Assembly: GCF_011926545.1 (NCBI RefSeq)
Contig: NZ_JAATIT010000001.1
Location: 1,589,393 to 1,653,392 of the forward strand
Origin: Sphingopyxis italica
Lineage (GTDB): Bacteria > Pseudomonadota > Alphaproteobacteria > Sphingomonadales > Sphingomonadaceae
Direction of reading: 5' to 3'
DNA: 64,000 bases
This document shows positions 53,944-63,899 of this stretch, piece by piece. The translations under genes were made by a program, and so were the position numbers. Below the pieces are notes generated by a model that was given only the letters and a program-made list of their open reading frames with translations, had not been told where the DNA came from and did no database searches. How positions within the stretch are numbered: the stretch's first letter is position 1; each line of letters starts with the position of its first letter.

Positions 53944-56900
53944 TCACGACCCCACGTTCGCCACCGTGACCGGCGCGTTCGGCCACTGGCCGCGGATTGC
54001 GGGCGAATACATCGCCTCGACCCGCGTCGGGGGCAGGGTGAAGCGGCCCGAGCCGTTCAATCGCACGACATATTCGACCGCGTGGGTGCCCGCGGGCATC
54101 CAGCCGAAATAGCCGCGCCAGCTGTCCTTGCCGCGCTCGACATAGCTCGGCTGCGCGCCGTCGCCGCCCGCTTGGCTGCCAAGCATTTCGGACTGGCCGC
54201 CGAGGTTGCCGACGATCGTCGCACCCGGCGCGATCGGGTCGCTCACCACGACCCACGTCCGCCCGGCCGCCGCGACGACCTCGATCCGTACCTTGATCAC
54301 GTCGCCGCGCGTCAGCCGATCCTTGTTCGCCGCCTTGACGATACTCACCGAACGCTTGATCCGGTAGCCCGCGTTGAGCGGCTCCTTCAGGGGCACCGCG
54401 GCCTTGACGCTGACGGTGGCCCATGGCGCGCCGGTGCCGTCATGCTTGAGGCTCATCGTCGCGGCATTGAGCGCGACGCGGAGCGGCGACACGGGTTCGG
54501 CCGGAAGCGGCCAGCTTTGCGACGCGGTATCGCCGGCGAGGCCGATGTTGGTGACGCCGGTGATCGCGCTCGCCGGATAGAGGGTGGCGAAGCGGCGGAC
54601 GGTCACGGCGCCCCAGGCGTTCGCCGGGGTGGTGTCCCAATGGCCTTTGCGCTGGCGCTGCGCGACGCCGACCATCAGCTTGCCCGCGTCATCCTCCCAG
54701 CCCTTGCGGCCGAGCACGGCTTCCAAGGCCTTGATCGCCATTTCGTCGCCGCTGGTCATCATCCACCAAGGCGCCTTCGCATCGTCGACGAGGTCGAGGC
54801 GCGTGCCTTCATAGACGAGCCGTTTGCGGAGTTCAGCCTCGGCCGCGGTGCGCAGCGCGGGAGCGTTCCGCACGCCCGGCGTCTTTTCGAGCGCGACGAG
54901 CCAGTCGGCGAGCGTGCCGGTCGCCATGTCGGCAGGCGCGACGTCGATCGCGGCGACGAGGCTCGCGCTCGACGCTTTGTTCCGCGCCAGCGCCGCCAGT
55001 GCCGCGATGCGCACCGGGCGGATGTCCCACGGGCCATAGCCCTTGCGCGTCAGCCGCCCTTCGACGACCGCCTGCAAGGCGTTGACCATCTTCGTTCTCG
55101 ATGCTTCGGGGATCGCGAAGCCGTTCGCGGCAGTCACGCTCATCACATAGGCGGTGAGTTCGATCGAGCCTTCCATTCGCTCATTGGGCCAGTAACGCAG
55201 CAGCCCGTCGTCATCGAGATAGGTCGGCATCGCGCCCGCGAGCGCCTGCCAGCGTCCGACATCGCCGAGCGCGACCGCGCGCGACGTCTGCTGTTCGAAG
55301 CAGGTGTAGGGATAGGCGCTCATATAATCGCGCACCCCGGTGAGCGGCGGGGCGAGCGTGCCCGCGAGCGCGATATCGACATAGCCGCCGGGCAGCGCGC
55401 CCGTGGGGATCGCGATCGGCAGCGTTGTCGCAGGGCCGACGCGGAACAGGCTGGCGGCCCAGGTTTCGATCGGGACCGCGGGCTCGATCGTCTGTTCGAA
55501 GACAAGCCGGTCGCGCGCCTTGCCATTCTTCGATACCGCCTCGACGGTCCATTCGATCGGGCCGGTGGTCTCGGGCGCGGTCATCGACCAGCTGATCGGC
55601 ACCGCGCCACCCGCGGGGATGGTGACGGTGAGCGGCGGCGCGGTCGCGATCGCCGGCGACAGCGTCGGGGTCGCGGTGACCTCCATCGCCTTGTCGGTGC
55701 CGTTACGGAGCGTGAAGCGCGCATCGTAAGTGTCGCCGGTGCGCACCAGTTCGGGCATGCCGGCGAAGACGCCGAGATCCTGCACGGTGCGGACGCTCGT
55801 TTCGCCGGTGCCGAAATATTGCGACCCGTCGGTCGCGATCGCGACGAGACGGAAGCCCGAGAGATTGTCGCTGAGCGGCACGTCGACGCTCGCGCGGCCC
55901 TTGGCGTCGAGCGGGACATGGCCTTTCCAGAGCAGCACGGGGCGGAAATCCTCGCGCGTCAGCCCCGAGAGGTCGCCGCCGCCCCCACCGCCGGGTTCGA
56001 GCGCCTTGCGGCCATAATGGCGCTTGCCGACCACCTGCATCTGCGCGGTCGAGGTGAGCACGTCGAGCGTGCGTTCGCCCATCATCGCCGAGAGGATTTC
56101 CCAGCTTTCGTTGGGCGCGAGCTGGAGCAAGGCCTCGTCGACCGCGGCAAAAGCGACGTCGGCGTTCTTCGGCGCCTTGCCGCCCGGTGTCTCGACCTCG
56201 ATCTCGACTTTCGCGGTTTCGCGGACCGAATATGTCTCCTTGTCGGCCTTCACCTTGACGCCGAGCTGATGGCCTTCCCAGCCGACCTTGATCCGCGCGA
56301 TGCCCATGCGGTAGGCGGGCTTGGCGAGATCGACCAAGGCGGTCGGCGGCGCGCCCTCGCTATTCTCGATCTTGAAGCCGGCCGCGCGCTTGAGCTTGCG
56401 GAACCAGCTTTCGCCGCCGGTGACACGCCCGCGCACCGCCATCACCGAGACATAAACGTCGGGGGCATAGGCCGCGGGCAGCTTGACCTTGACGACGGGG
56501 TTGGTGCCCTTCAGCGGCACGACAAAGCTGGAGAGGACGCCTTCGCGCTCGACGGTGACGAGCGCGGTCGCTTCGCGGAACGGCATGCGGACCTGGAATT
56601 TCGCGGTGTCGCCCGCGTCGTAACGCGGCTGTTCGGCGATCACGTCCATGCGATCGCCATTGTCGCCGCCGAACCACCAGTCGTCGTCGCCCGCGAGCCA
56701 CACCGAGCGCACCGCGCGCGCCTCGTTGCCGTCGGCGTCCTGGGTGGTTGCGACGACGGTGACTTCGCCCGAAACGCCGGGCGCCATCGCGCAGCTCGCG
56801 CGGCCGAGCTTGTCGGTGGTCGCGCTGCATGTCGCGCCGAGGCGCGTGGTGCGCATCTGGTTGTCATAGGCGTAGAAGCCGCCGATCAGGCGGCGCCGCG

Positions 56901-59787
56901 CGGTGATAATCTCGCGGTTGTAGAGCGCGACGTCGACCCGCTGGCCGCGGATCGGCTTGCCCTCGAGGTCGAGCGCGATGAAATTGAGCCTGAGGTCGTT
57001 GTCGCGCATCAGCCAGCCGTCGGTCTTGACGCCCAGCCGGACCGCCGACGGGTAGAGCGTGATGCGGCGGCTCGAGGTCAGCGTCTCGCCATTCGCATCC
57101 TCATAATCCATTTCGGCGGCCATCAGCGTCGGTTCGGTGATCGGCTGGTCGACCGTGACGCTCGTCGTCGCGCTGCCATTGGCGTCGAGGGTGAGCGGGA
57201 CCGAGCGCGCGAGCGGCAGGTCGGCCGACGGCGTATCGCCGCTGTCGTCGAGCTGGACGGTGCCTTCCTTGACCGGCTGGCCGTCGAAATCCCAGTCGCG
57301 ATAATCCTCGGGCGGCGACCAGGTCGCGCGGAAATTGGTGCGCAGCTCGACGGGCATATTGGGGGCGGGGCCGCCCGAAAGATAGCCGACGAAGAGATTG
57401 AGCGGCACCGCGGCGGGGCGCACGAGCGCGGTTTTCGGGCCGGTGATCGTCGCCTTCATCGTCGGTAGACGATATTCGTCGACGCGGACCGACTGATTCG
57501 ACCAGATCGTCTTGTCCTCGCCCTTCTTGTCTTTCGTCACGAAGACGAGTTCATAATCGCCCATCGGCGCCGAGGCGGGGACGTTCCAGACCGTCTCGCC
57601 GCTGCCGGTGGCGGGAATCGCGAACGGCATCTCGAATTCGGTGTCCGAGCCGCGGTGGACGAGGCGGAGCTTGCCCGCGAGCGGTTCGGGGGTGCGGAAG
57701 CCCAGCCCGACCGGGCGGCGCAGGATATGCTTCATGTGGACCGTTTCGCCCGCCTTGACGAGCGCGCGGTCGAAGACGGTGTGGAGGATGTCCGCCCGCT
57801 CCGACCAGCCATAGGGGAGGTCGAAGTCATAGGGGCGGATGCCCTTGCCCCAGTCGGTGAGCGTGAAGCTGAAATCGCCCTCCGCGCGCGCGCTGACCAT
57901 CAGGGCGTGGCCTTCGCTTTTGGCCATGTCGGGATTTTCTTCGCAGCTCGAATAGGTTTCGGGCTCGGGCAGGCCCGACGGAAAGGCGAGGCGGCCCGCC
58001 TTGTCGGCGGTGCCGCGCGCGAGCAGGCGGCCGGTACAGCTGTCGGTGACGCGGATTTCGGCGCCCGATACGGGAAGCCCGGTGTCGAGCGCGGTCACCC
58101 ACGCGAGCGAGCCTTCGCGGCCCCATTTGAAATGCACCGCCATGTTGGTGACGAGCGCGGAGGTCGCGACATAGCGCGTCTCGCGGCGGCCGAGCAGCGC
58201 GGCCCCGAGTTCGGGGCTCGCGATCTCGACGACATGGAAACCCTTTTCGGCGAGCGGGATGCCGACGACCTCGAATGCCTTGCCGCCGCCCGGCGGGGTC
58301 AGCTGCATATCGCGGCGTTCGCCGCCCGACGGGGCGCCGACGAACACCGATCTGGTGCCGGTGTAATTGACCGTGACATCTTTGCCCGCGGCGTTCTTTT
58401 CTTCACGAAAGTCACTGTCGTCGGCGTCGTCGACGCGGCGAAGCCAGCGCGCGATCGCGGCATCGTCGTCGCCGACGCGGAGCGCGGCCACGGGCATTTT
58501 GAGGTTCGACTGGACGAGGCTGGCTTCGACCCCGCGCACGGTGACGGGCAGGACGCCGCCCTCGCCGGCTTCGAGGATGCCGAATTCGGCGGCGAATTTG
58601 ACCAGCGGCGGGGCGCGGTCGATGTGGAATTTCAGCGGGAAATTCGACTGGTTCTGCAGCTTGCGGCCGCTCTGGTCGGTGACGTTCGCGGGAAGCCGAA
58701 GCGTCGCGTCGACATTTTGCGGCAGCGGGCCGGTGAAGCGGACGGTGGTCAGCCAGTCGTCGTTTTTGTCGTCGTCGTCGATCCTGGGCGTCAGGCGCTT
58801 GCCGTCGGCGGTGTCGAGCGTCGCGGCGAGGATCGTCGCGCGCGATACGGGCGAGGCGAAGCTCAGCACGACATCCTTGATCGGGTTGCAGCCCGCCTGC
58901 GGGTTGACGCGGCTGCACGACATTTTGGCGGTGAAGGCGGGGCGCACGTCATAATCGAAGCGCTGATCGCGGCCCGCGGTGCGACCGGGAACGCCGGCTT
59001 GCGTAATGCGCGCGTCCCAGACGAGCGCCATCTCGCGGCCCGGCGGCAATGGCCGGCGGCATTTGACCGGGACGATGCGGTCGAGCGCGGCCTCGCGGTC
59101 CGCGCCCGCGGCGGGGAAGCGCTGCGGCAGGCCGGCGTCGTAGGTGAAGGACTGGCGCGACCAATTATTGTCGCCGAGCCCGGTCAATATTTCGGTCGCG
59201 GTTTCGCGCGGGAGGACGTCGAGCGGGATCTTCTCGCCGATGCCGTCGACCGAACAATAGCCGTAGCGACCGACCGAGGCGCGGTCGGCGGCGACGTTGG
59301 TCGCGACGAGAAAGATCTGGCTCTCCTCGATCCCGCCGCTCATGCCGCCGACGAGCACCGCGCGCGCCGAGGGGCCGCCGGTGTCGAGCGCGAAGCGGCT
59401 GTTGCCCGCGACCGCGATGCCGCGCGCGGTCTTGAGCCCGTCGCGCAGCTCGACGTGGCAGGCGAGCCCGCCGGGCAGCGGTTTGTCGAATTCGAGCACC
59501 CAGGTGCGCGTGTCGACCCAGCGGCCCGACGACGGAAGCTTGCAGTCGTTGGTGGCGGGCGCCGGCGCGCGCGGGTCGCCGAGCGGCACCATGTCTTCGG
59601 AGAAACGCAGCGTGAAGCGCGTGATCGTGCCGTCGCCGGTCCCCGAGCTGCCGGGAGTCGCGAGCGTGACCTGCGGGACGGTATCGGCGGTCGCGGTCGC
59701 GGCCATCGCGAGGGTGAGGGGCAGGATCAGCGCCAGTTTCGCCTTGCCGGCCAAGGCCGTAGCCAGCTTGCGCCATCCCTGCTGCAT
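53944..59787 (-). CDS. Bacterial alpha-2-macroglobulin family protein with intact thioester, 1947 aa
   Basis: Giant periplasmic protease trap, partner of PBP1C; captured proteases react with a thioester. The signal peptide (LALILPLTLAMAATATADT) has no lipobox Cys, unlike E. coli YfhM, so the protein is probably soluble or held otherwise. Macroglobulin-type beta domains fill the first 1100 residues, A2M_N/MG7-like parts follow (KDKKGEDKTIWSNQSVRVDE, RPAAVPLNLFVGYLSGG), and the thioester CXEQ is C1496-F-E-Q1499 in YPYTCFEQQTSRAVAL, within the complement-like helical domain; LRYWPNERMEGSIELTAYV and the final macroglobulin domain complete it. The ATG at 59787 follows AGGGGAGA. Confidence 0.95.
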   Translation of the reverse strand: MQQGWRKLATALAGKAKLALILPLTLAMAATATADTVPQVTLATPGSSGTGDGTITRFTLRFSEDMVPLGDPRAPAPATNDCKLPSSGRWVDTRTWVLEFDKPLPGGLACHVELRDGLKTARGIAVAGNSRFALDTGGPSARAVLVGGMSGGIEESQIFLVATNVAADRASVGRYGYCSVDGIGEKIPLDVLPRETATEILTGLGDNNWSRQSFTYDAGLPQRFPAAGADREAALDRIVPVKCRRPLPPGREMALVWDARITQAGVPGRTAGRDQRFDYDVRPAFTAKMSCSRVNPQAGCNPIKDVVLSFASPVSRATILAATLDTADGKRLTPRIDDDDKNDDWLTTVRFTGPLPQNVDATLRLPANVTDQSGRKLQNQSNFPLKFHIDRAPPLVKFAAEFGILEAGEGGVLPVTVRGVEASLVQSNLKMPVAALRVGDDDAAIARWLRRVDDADDSDFREEKNAAGKDVTVNYTGTRSVFVGAPSGGERRDMQLTPPGGGKAFEVVGIPLAEKGFHVVEIASPELGAALLGRRETRYVATSALVTNMAVHFKWGREGSLAWVTALDTGLPVSGAEIRVTDSCTGRLLARGTADKAGRLAFPSGLPEPETYSSCEENPDMAKSEGHALMVSARAEGDFSFTLTDWGKGIRPYDFDLPYGWSERADILHTVFDRALVKAGETVHMKHILRRPVGLGFRTPEPLAGKLRLVHRGSDTEFEMPFAIPATGSGETVWNVPASAPMGDYELVFVTKDKKGEDKTIWSNQSVRVDEYRLPTMKATITGPKTALVRPAAVPLNLFVGYLSGGPAPNMPVELRTNFRATWSPPEDYRDWDFDGQPVKEGTVQLDDSGDTPSADLPLARSVPLTLDANGSATTSVTVDQPITEPTLMAAEMDYEDANGETLTSSRRITLYPSAVRLGVKTDGWLMRDNDLRLNFIALDLEGKPIRGQRVDVALYNREIITARRRLIGGFYAYDNQMRTTRLGATCSATTDKLGRASCAMAPGVSGEVTVVATTQDADGNEARAVRSVWLAGDDDWWFGGDNGDRMDVIAEQPRYDAGDTAKFQVRMPFREATALVTVEREGVLSSFVVPLKGTNPVVKVKLPAAYAPDVYVSVMAVRGRVTGGESWFRKLKRAAGFKIENSEGAPPTALVDLAKPAYRMGIARIKVGWEGHQLGVKVKADKETYSVRETAKVEIEVETPGGKAPKNADVAFAAVDEALLQLAPNESWEILSAMMGERTLDVLTSTAQMQVVGKRHYGRKALEPGGGGGGDLSGLTREDFRPVLLWKGHVPLDAKGRASVDVPLSDNLSGFRLVAIATDGSQYFGTGETSVRTVQDLGVFAGMPELVRTGDTYDARFTLRNGTDKAMEVTATPTLSPAIATAPPLTVTIPAGGAVPISWSMTAPETTGPIEWTVEAVSKNGKARDRLVFEQTIEPAVPIETWAASLFRVGPATTLPIAIPTGALPGGYVDIALAGTLAPPLTGVRDYMSAYPYTCFEQQTSRAVALGDVGRWQALAGAMPTYLDDDGLLRYWPNERMEGSIELTAYVMSVTAANGFAIPEASRTKMVNALQAVVEGRLTRKGYGPWDIRPVRIAALAALARNKASSASLVAAIDVAPADMATGTLADWLVALEKTPGVRNAPALRTAAEAELRKRLVYEGTRLDLVDDAKAPWWMMTSGDEMAIKALEAVLGRKGWEDDAGKLMVGVAQRQRKGHWDTTPANAWGAVTVRRFATLYPASAITGVTNIGLAGDTASQSWPLPAEPVSPLRVALNAATMSLKHDGTGAPWATVSVKAAVPLKEPLNAGYRIKRSVSIVKAANKDRLTRGDVIKVRIEVVAAAGRTWVVVSDPIAPGATIVGNLGGQSEMLGSQAGGDGAQPSYVERGKDSWRGYFGWMPAGTHAVEYVVRLNGSGRFTLPPTRVEAMYSPAIRGQWPNAPVTVANVGS

Positions 59788-59923
59788 CGCGTCGTCTCCC
59801 CTTTGGCCCGGATATCTATCCTGCTGGAAACAGGGGCAAGAGTCCACCCGTCGCCGCGCGCTCAGCAGGGTGTGTCGCGGCGTGCGAAAAAGCTGTGACC
59901 ACCGTCATAGGCAGCGCCGAATA

Positions 59924-60301
59924 TCAGCGCGCGAGCATCGGCCCGAGCTTTTGTCCGGCAAAGATGTGGACGTGGAGGTGCGGGATTTCCTGATGGCTGT
60001 CGAGCCCGGTGTTGGCGAGCAGGCGGTAGCCGGGGGCGACGAGGCCCTGGTCGCGCGCGACTTTGCCGACCGCGCGGACGAAACCCGCGATTTCGGCGTC
60101 GCCGCCGCGCTCGGAGAAATCGTCCCAGCTGACGTAGGCGCCCTTGGGGATCACGAGGATGTGCAAGGGGGCTTGCGGGTTGATGTCGTGGAAGGCGAGC
60201 GCATACTCGTCCTCGTAAACCGTCTTCGACGGCAGTTCGCCGCGCAGGATGCGCGCGAAGATATTGCTGTCGTCATAGGGAAGCGTCGCGTCGATCGGCA
60301 T
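59924..60301 (-). CDS. HIT family hydrolase, 125 aa
   Basis: Histidine-triad purine nucleotidyl hydrolase of the HinT branch. N-terminal NIFARILRGELPSKTVYEDE, HDINPQAPLHILVIPKGAY, and the triad H108-L-H110-V-H112 in EIPHLHVHIFAGQKLGP. It begins 10 bp after hisE and is co-transcribed; hisE-hinT order is usual in alphaproteobacteria. Confidence 0.95.
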   Translation of the reverse strand: MPIDATLPYDDSNIFARILRGELPSKTVYEDEYALAFHDINPQAPLHILVIPKGAYVSWDDFSERGGDAEIAGFVRAVGKVARDQGLVAPGYRLLANTGLDSHQEIPHLHVHIFAGQKLGPMLAR

Positions 60302-60311
60302 GGGTGCGTTC

Positions 60312-60644
60312 CTATTGCTGGCGGCCGGCTTTTTCGGTGTGGCCCGAGGTGCCGTGGCGGCGGTCGAGTTCGGCGGCGATCATGTCCCACGACAGGCCGC
60401 GTTCGGCGAGCAGGATCGAGAGGTGGAAGACGAGGTCGCTCGCCTCGCCGATCAGTTCGGGATCGTCCTCGCTGACCGCCGCGATCACCGCTTCGACGGC
60501 TTCCTCGCCCAGTTTCTGCGCAATCTTGCCGCGGCCCTTGGCGGCGAGGCTCGCCACATAGGAGGCTTCGGCTTCGCCCGCCGCGAGCCGGTCGTGGATG
60601 ACCGCTTCCAGCCGCCCCAGCGTTTCGCCCATTGCCTTGCTCAT
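60312..60644 (-). CDS. hisE: Phosphoribosyl-ATP diphosphatase, 110 aa
   Basis: Removes pyrophosphate from PR-ATP in histidine synthesis; all-alpha MazG-like fold. Marks: LGRLEAVIHDRLAAGEAEAS, KGRGKIAQKLGEEAVEAVIA and the metal-binding EASDLVFHLSILLAERGLSW. The start at 60644 follows AAAGGA. It heads a two-gene unit with the HIT gene. No other his gene is in the window, although hisE often follows hisF in this class; a TonB receptor is on the other side. Confidence 0.93.
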   Translation of the reverse strand: MSKAMGETLGRLEAVIHDRLAAGEAEASYVASLAAKGRGKIAQKLGEEAVEAVIAAVSEDDPELIGEASDLVFHLSILLAERGLSWDMIAAELDRRHGTSGHTEKAGRQQ

Positions 60645-60729
60645 CGTGCGATCCTTTCGCCCCGGTCTGTGGCCCGCGTGCCTAGCCCCCCTCGATGGCT
60701 GCGACAAGCGGGCGAGCGCCGCCAAAAAC

Positions 60730-60744
60730 TTACCGCGGCGGTAA
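60730..60744. promoter_or_regulatory. Palindrome TTACCGC-G-GCGGTAA between hisE and TonB receptor
   Basis: Perfect 7-1-7 inverted repeat, 86 bp from the hisE start and 75 bp from the receptor start. The centre and spacing fit an operator for a dimeric repressor such as a LacI-type regulator of TonB receptor genes; that is a guess from architecture. Confidence 0.5.
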
Positions 60745-60818
60745 CCATATCGAAACGCCCTTTGGCCTAGTTTCCGACGCGCCGGGGGGCGTGATCAACT
60801 TTTAGCCGGAAGAAGACA

Positions 60819-63800
60819 ATGAAAACTGGCACCCGCTCGCAGGTGTTTCTGGTCGCGACGGCCTCGGCGATCGCCTTGTCGGCGAGCCCCGCGATGGCGC
60901 AGGCCGACGGCGACGCGATCATCGTCACCGGCTCGCGCATCGCGAAGAGCGAGTTCACCAGCGCCGACCCCATCCAGGTGATCGACCCCCAAACGGCGAA
61001 ACTTCAGGGGCAGGTCCAGCTGGCCGATGTCCTGCAATCCACGCCGGCGGCGCAGGGATCGATCCAGATTACCTCGGCAATCTCGAACCGTTTCGTCGCC
61101 AATGGCGGCAATGATGTGCAGACACTGTCGCTGCGCGGCCTCGGCGCCGAGCGCACGCTGGTGCTGATCAACGGCCGGCGTGCGGGCCCCGCGGGCATCC
61201 GCGGCTCGGTCGCGCCCTTCGATCTCAATGTGCTGCCGCTGTCGGTGGTCCGGCAGGTCGAAGTGCTGAAGACCGGCGCTTCGTCGATCTATGGCGCGGA
61301 TGCGGTCGCGGGGGTGGTCAACATCCTGACCCGCGACGACCTCGACGGCTTCGAGGGCGGCGGCTTCTCGTCGATCACCGAACATGGCGGCGGCGAAAGC
61401 TATGGCGTCGATGCAAGCTTCGGCAAGACATTCGATCGCGGCCATATCTTTGCGACGGTCGATGTTTTTCGCCAGCAGAACCTCACCCGCCGCGATCGCG
61501 GTTTCCTGTTCTGCTCGGAAGAATATCTCAAGCGCGAGGCTGACGGCAGCCGCGCCGACATCGTCGATTTTCGCACCGGCCGCCCCGCGTGCAACAGCAC
61601 GCAGGCGAATATGATCGTGTTCAGCGATTTCTCGGGGGTCGACGAAAACGGCTTTCCGACCTTCGGCCCCGGGCTGATCGCGCCGAACGGACAGGCGCTC
61701 TTCGCGGGGCAATATGGCAATGAGTTCGCGGGAGTCGGCATCCCGATCAATGCCTATAATCCGATCGGGGTGTTCGGGCCGGCCGATTTTTTCGGGGTCA
61801 ATTTCGACGGTCCGTCGACCGGCGCGCTCAACCAGTTCGAGCCCGCCGAACAGGATATGGACGTCTTCTCGGGCGTGCGCCGGATCAGCACCTTCGTCGA
61901 GGGCGCCTATGATGTGACGGGCGGCATCACCGCCTATGGCGAATTCCTGTTCAGCAACCGCAAGTCGCACAACAATGGCGTCCAGCGGATCGAGCTCCAG
62001 CAGTTCACCGGCGCGTCGATGCTGCCCTTTTTCCTGTGTGACCCGACCGCTTATAATTGCGATCCCACCGACATGGGCGACCCGCTCAACGGCGAGTTCG
62101 GCGGCAATGTCATCCTGCGCCCCCGCGTGCTCGTGAAGTCCGAAAGCCAAGCCGACGTGGATTATTATCGCGGCGTACTCGGGCTGCGCGGCGAGTTGGG
62201 CGGCGGGTGGAAATGGGACGTCCATGGCCAGCACAGCCGCTCGGACGCGAGCTATACGCAGGACGTCATCTATCAGGATTCCATCGCGTCGCAGACGCTG
62301 CGCACGCGTTCGTGCGCCGGCACGACGACCGCGATCCGCGGCGCGGGGTGCATCGACATCGACTTTACCGACCCGCGCGTGCTGCGCGGCGATTTCACGC
62401 CCGAAGAGCGCGCCTTCCTGACGGGCCGCGAAACCGGCCGCACCTTGTTCAAGCAGACATCGGCCGAAGCGCTGCTGACGGGCAAGCTGTTCGCGCTGCC
62501 CGCCGGGCCGGTGGGCGCGGCGTTCGGCGCGAATATCCGCCGCGACGAAATCGACGACACGCCGGGCGAAGCGACGCGCGCGGGCAATGTCGCCAACTTC
62601 ACGACCTCGGGCATCACCGCGGGGCGCACCGTGTCGAAGGAACTGTTCGGCGAAATCGAAGTGCCCTTGCTCGAAGGCGTGCCGATGATCGAGCGGCTGA
62701 CGCTGTCGGGCGCGGCACGCTATACGCATGTCGAGGCGACCGCGCGGACGGGCGCGCGGGATGATTTCAGCGATACGACGTGGAAGGTCGGCGCCGACTG
62801 GGCGGTGACCGACTGGCTGCGTTTCCGCGGCACCTGGGGCACTTCGTTCCGCGCCCCGGCGCTGTTCGAACTGTTTCTGCAGGATCAGACGGGCTTTCTC
62901 GGCCAGCAGGACATCGACCCGTGCATCCAGAGCGCGGCGCGGCTCGCGGCGGGCGCCATCAGCCAGCGCATCTTCGACAATTGCGCCGCCGACGGGATCG
63001 CGCCGGATTATGCCGGCGGGATCGCCCCGGCGACGATCATCTCGGGCGGCGGACTCGGCCGGCTCGAGCCCGAAACCTCGACGGCGAAGACGGTGTCGGT
63101 GATTCTGACCCCCGATCTGTCGGGCGCGCTGTGGGGCGGGCTCAAGACGCGCCTCGCGGTCGATTATTTCGACATCAAGGTGAAAGACGAGATCACGCTG
63201 CTCGGCGCGGGCAACATCCTGACCAGCTGCTATGATTCGGAGACCTTCGCAAACGAACCCTTTTGCGGCCTGTTCACGCGCACGGCCGCGGGCCCGGACG
63301 CGCAGAGCGTCGCGGCGGTCACCGACCGCTATGTCAACATCAGCCGCCAGCGCAATCGCGGCGTCGACCTGTCGCTGGCGATCGATCAGGACCTCGGCAA
63401 TCTGGGCGCACTGACGTTCCGCGCGCAGATGACCTGGCAGGTCCGGGACAAGGTCGAACTCTTCCCCGGCACCATCATCGACGACAATGGCAAGATCGGC
63501 AATCCGAAGTGGGTCGGCGATTTCAACCTCGGCTGGATGAAGGACGGCTGGACGCTGTTCTACGGGCTCGACGTCATAGGTGCCGCATCGAACGAGGAAG
63601 ATCTGCTCCGCGCCCAGGGTGGCGACGCATGCCGTACCTCGAGCTTCCGGCCGGGCGGACGTTTCTGCCCCGACGTCAGCGTGCCTGCAACCTTCACTCA
63701 TTCGCTGTCGCTGAGCCGCGATGTTGCCGACCGTTTCCGCATCACTCTGGGGGTCGCGAACCTGTTCGACACGCCGCCGCCGCGCGTATCGACCGTGGTG

Positions 63801-63899
63801 ACCGCGACGCCGCCGGTGATCGGGCAGGCCCCGGCGTTCGGCACGCAATATGACTATCTGGGCCGGCGCTTCTTTCTGGGGGTGCGCGGGAAGATTTAA
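60819..63899 (+). CDS. TonB-dependent receptor, 1026 aa
   Basis: Outer-membrane beta-barrel importer. Signal peptide to about residue 28 (SASPAMAQ), TonB-box-like DAIIVTGSRIA, plug with QLADVLQSTPAAQGS, LSLRGLGAERTLVLINGRRA and SSIYGADAVAGVVNILTRDD, barrel to the C-terminal aromatic-rich YDYLGRRFFLGVRGKI. Cys pairs in external loops (FLFCSEEY and RPACNST; FFLCDPTAYNCDPTD; DPCIQS and DNCAAD; RTSSFRPGGRFCPD) suggest disulfides. It belongs to the same large sphingomonad receptor class as the one at 33.5 kb. A GGAAGAAG site precedes ATG. The last 101 bp of the window after its stop show no gene or clear terminator. Confidence 0.95.
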   Translation: MKTGTRSQVFLVATASAIALSASPAMAQADGDAIIVTGSRIAKSEFTSADPIQVIDPQTAKLQGQVQLADVLQSTPAAQGSIQITSAISNRFVANGGNDVQTLSLRGLGAERTLVLINGRRAGPAGIRGSVAPFDLNVLPLSVVRQVEVLKTGASSIYGADAVAGVVNILTRDDLDGFEGGGFSSITEHGGGESYGVDASFGKTFDRGHIFATVDVFRQQNLTRRDRGFLFCSEEYLKREADGSRADIVDFRTGRPACNSTQANMIVFSDFSGVDENGFPTFGPGLIAPNGQALFAGQYGNEFAGVGIPINAYNPIGVFGPADFFGVNFDGPSTGALNQFEPAEQDMDVFSGVRRISTFVEGAYDVTGGITAYGEFLFSNRKSHNNGVQRIELQQFTGASMLPFFLCDPTAYNCDPTDMGDPLNGEFGGNVILRPRVLVKSESQADVDYYRGVLGLRGELGGGWKWDVHGQHSRSDASYTQDVIYQDSIASQTLRTRSCAGTTTAIRGAGCIDIDFTDPRVLRGDFTPEERAFLTGRETGRTLFKQTSAEALLTGKLFALPAGPVGAAFGANIRRDEIDDTPGEATRAGNVANFTTSGITAGRTVSKELFGEIEVPLLEGVPMIERLTLSGAARYTHVEATARTGARDDFSDTTWKVGADWAVTDWLRFRGTWGTSFRAPALFELFLQDQTGFLGQQDIDPCIQSAARLAAGAISQRIFDNCAADGIAPDYAGGIAPATIISGGGLGRLEPETSTAKTVSVILTPDLSGALWGGLKTRLAVDYFDIKVKDEITLLGAGNILTSCYDSETFANEPFCGLFTRTAAGPDAQSVAAVTDRYVNISRQRNRGVDLSLAIDQDLGNLGALTFRAQMTWQVRDKVELFPGTIIDDNGKIGNPKWVGDFNLGWMKDGWTLFYGLDVIGAASNEEDLLRAQGGDACRTSSFRPGGRFCPDVSVPATFTHSLSLSRDVADRFRITLGVANLFDTPPPRVSTVVTATPPVIGQAPAFGTQYDYLGRRFFLGVRGKI

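Noticed and set aside
54082..57468. A 1128-codon plus-strand frame within the alpha-2-macroglobulin gene
   Set aside because: Antisense shadow of a gene with clear family motifs including the thioester.
60795..63848. A 1017-codon minus-strand frame opposite the second TonB receptor
   Set aside because: Antisense shadow; composition is low-complexity Arg/Ala/Asp and it has no recognisable motif.
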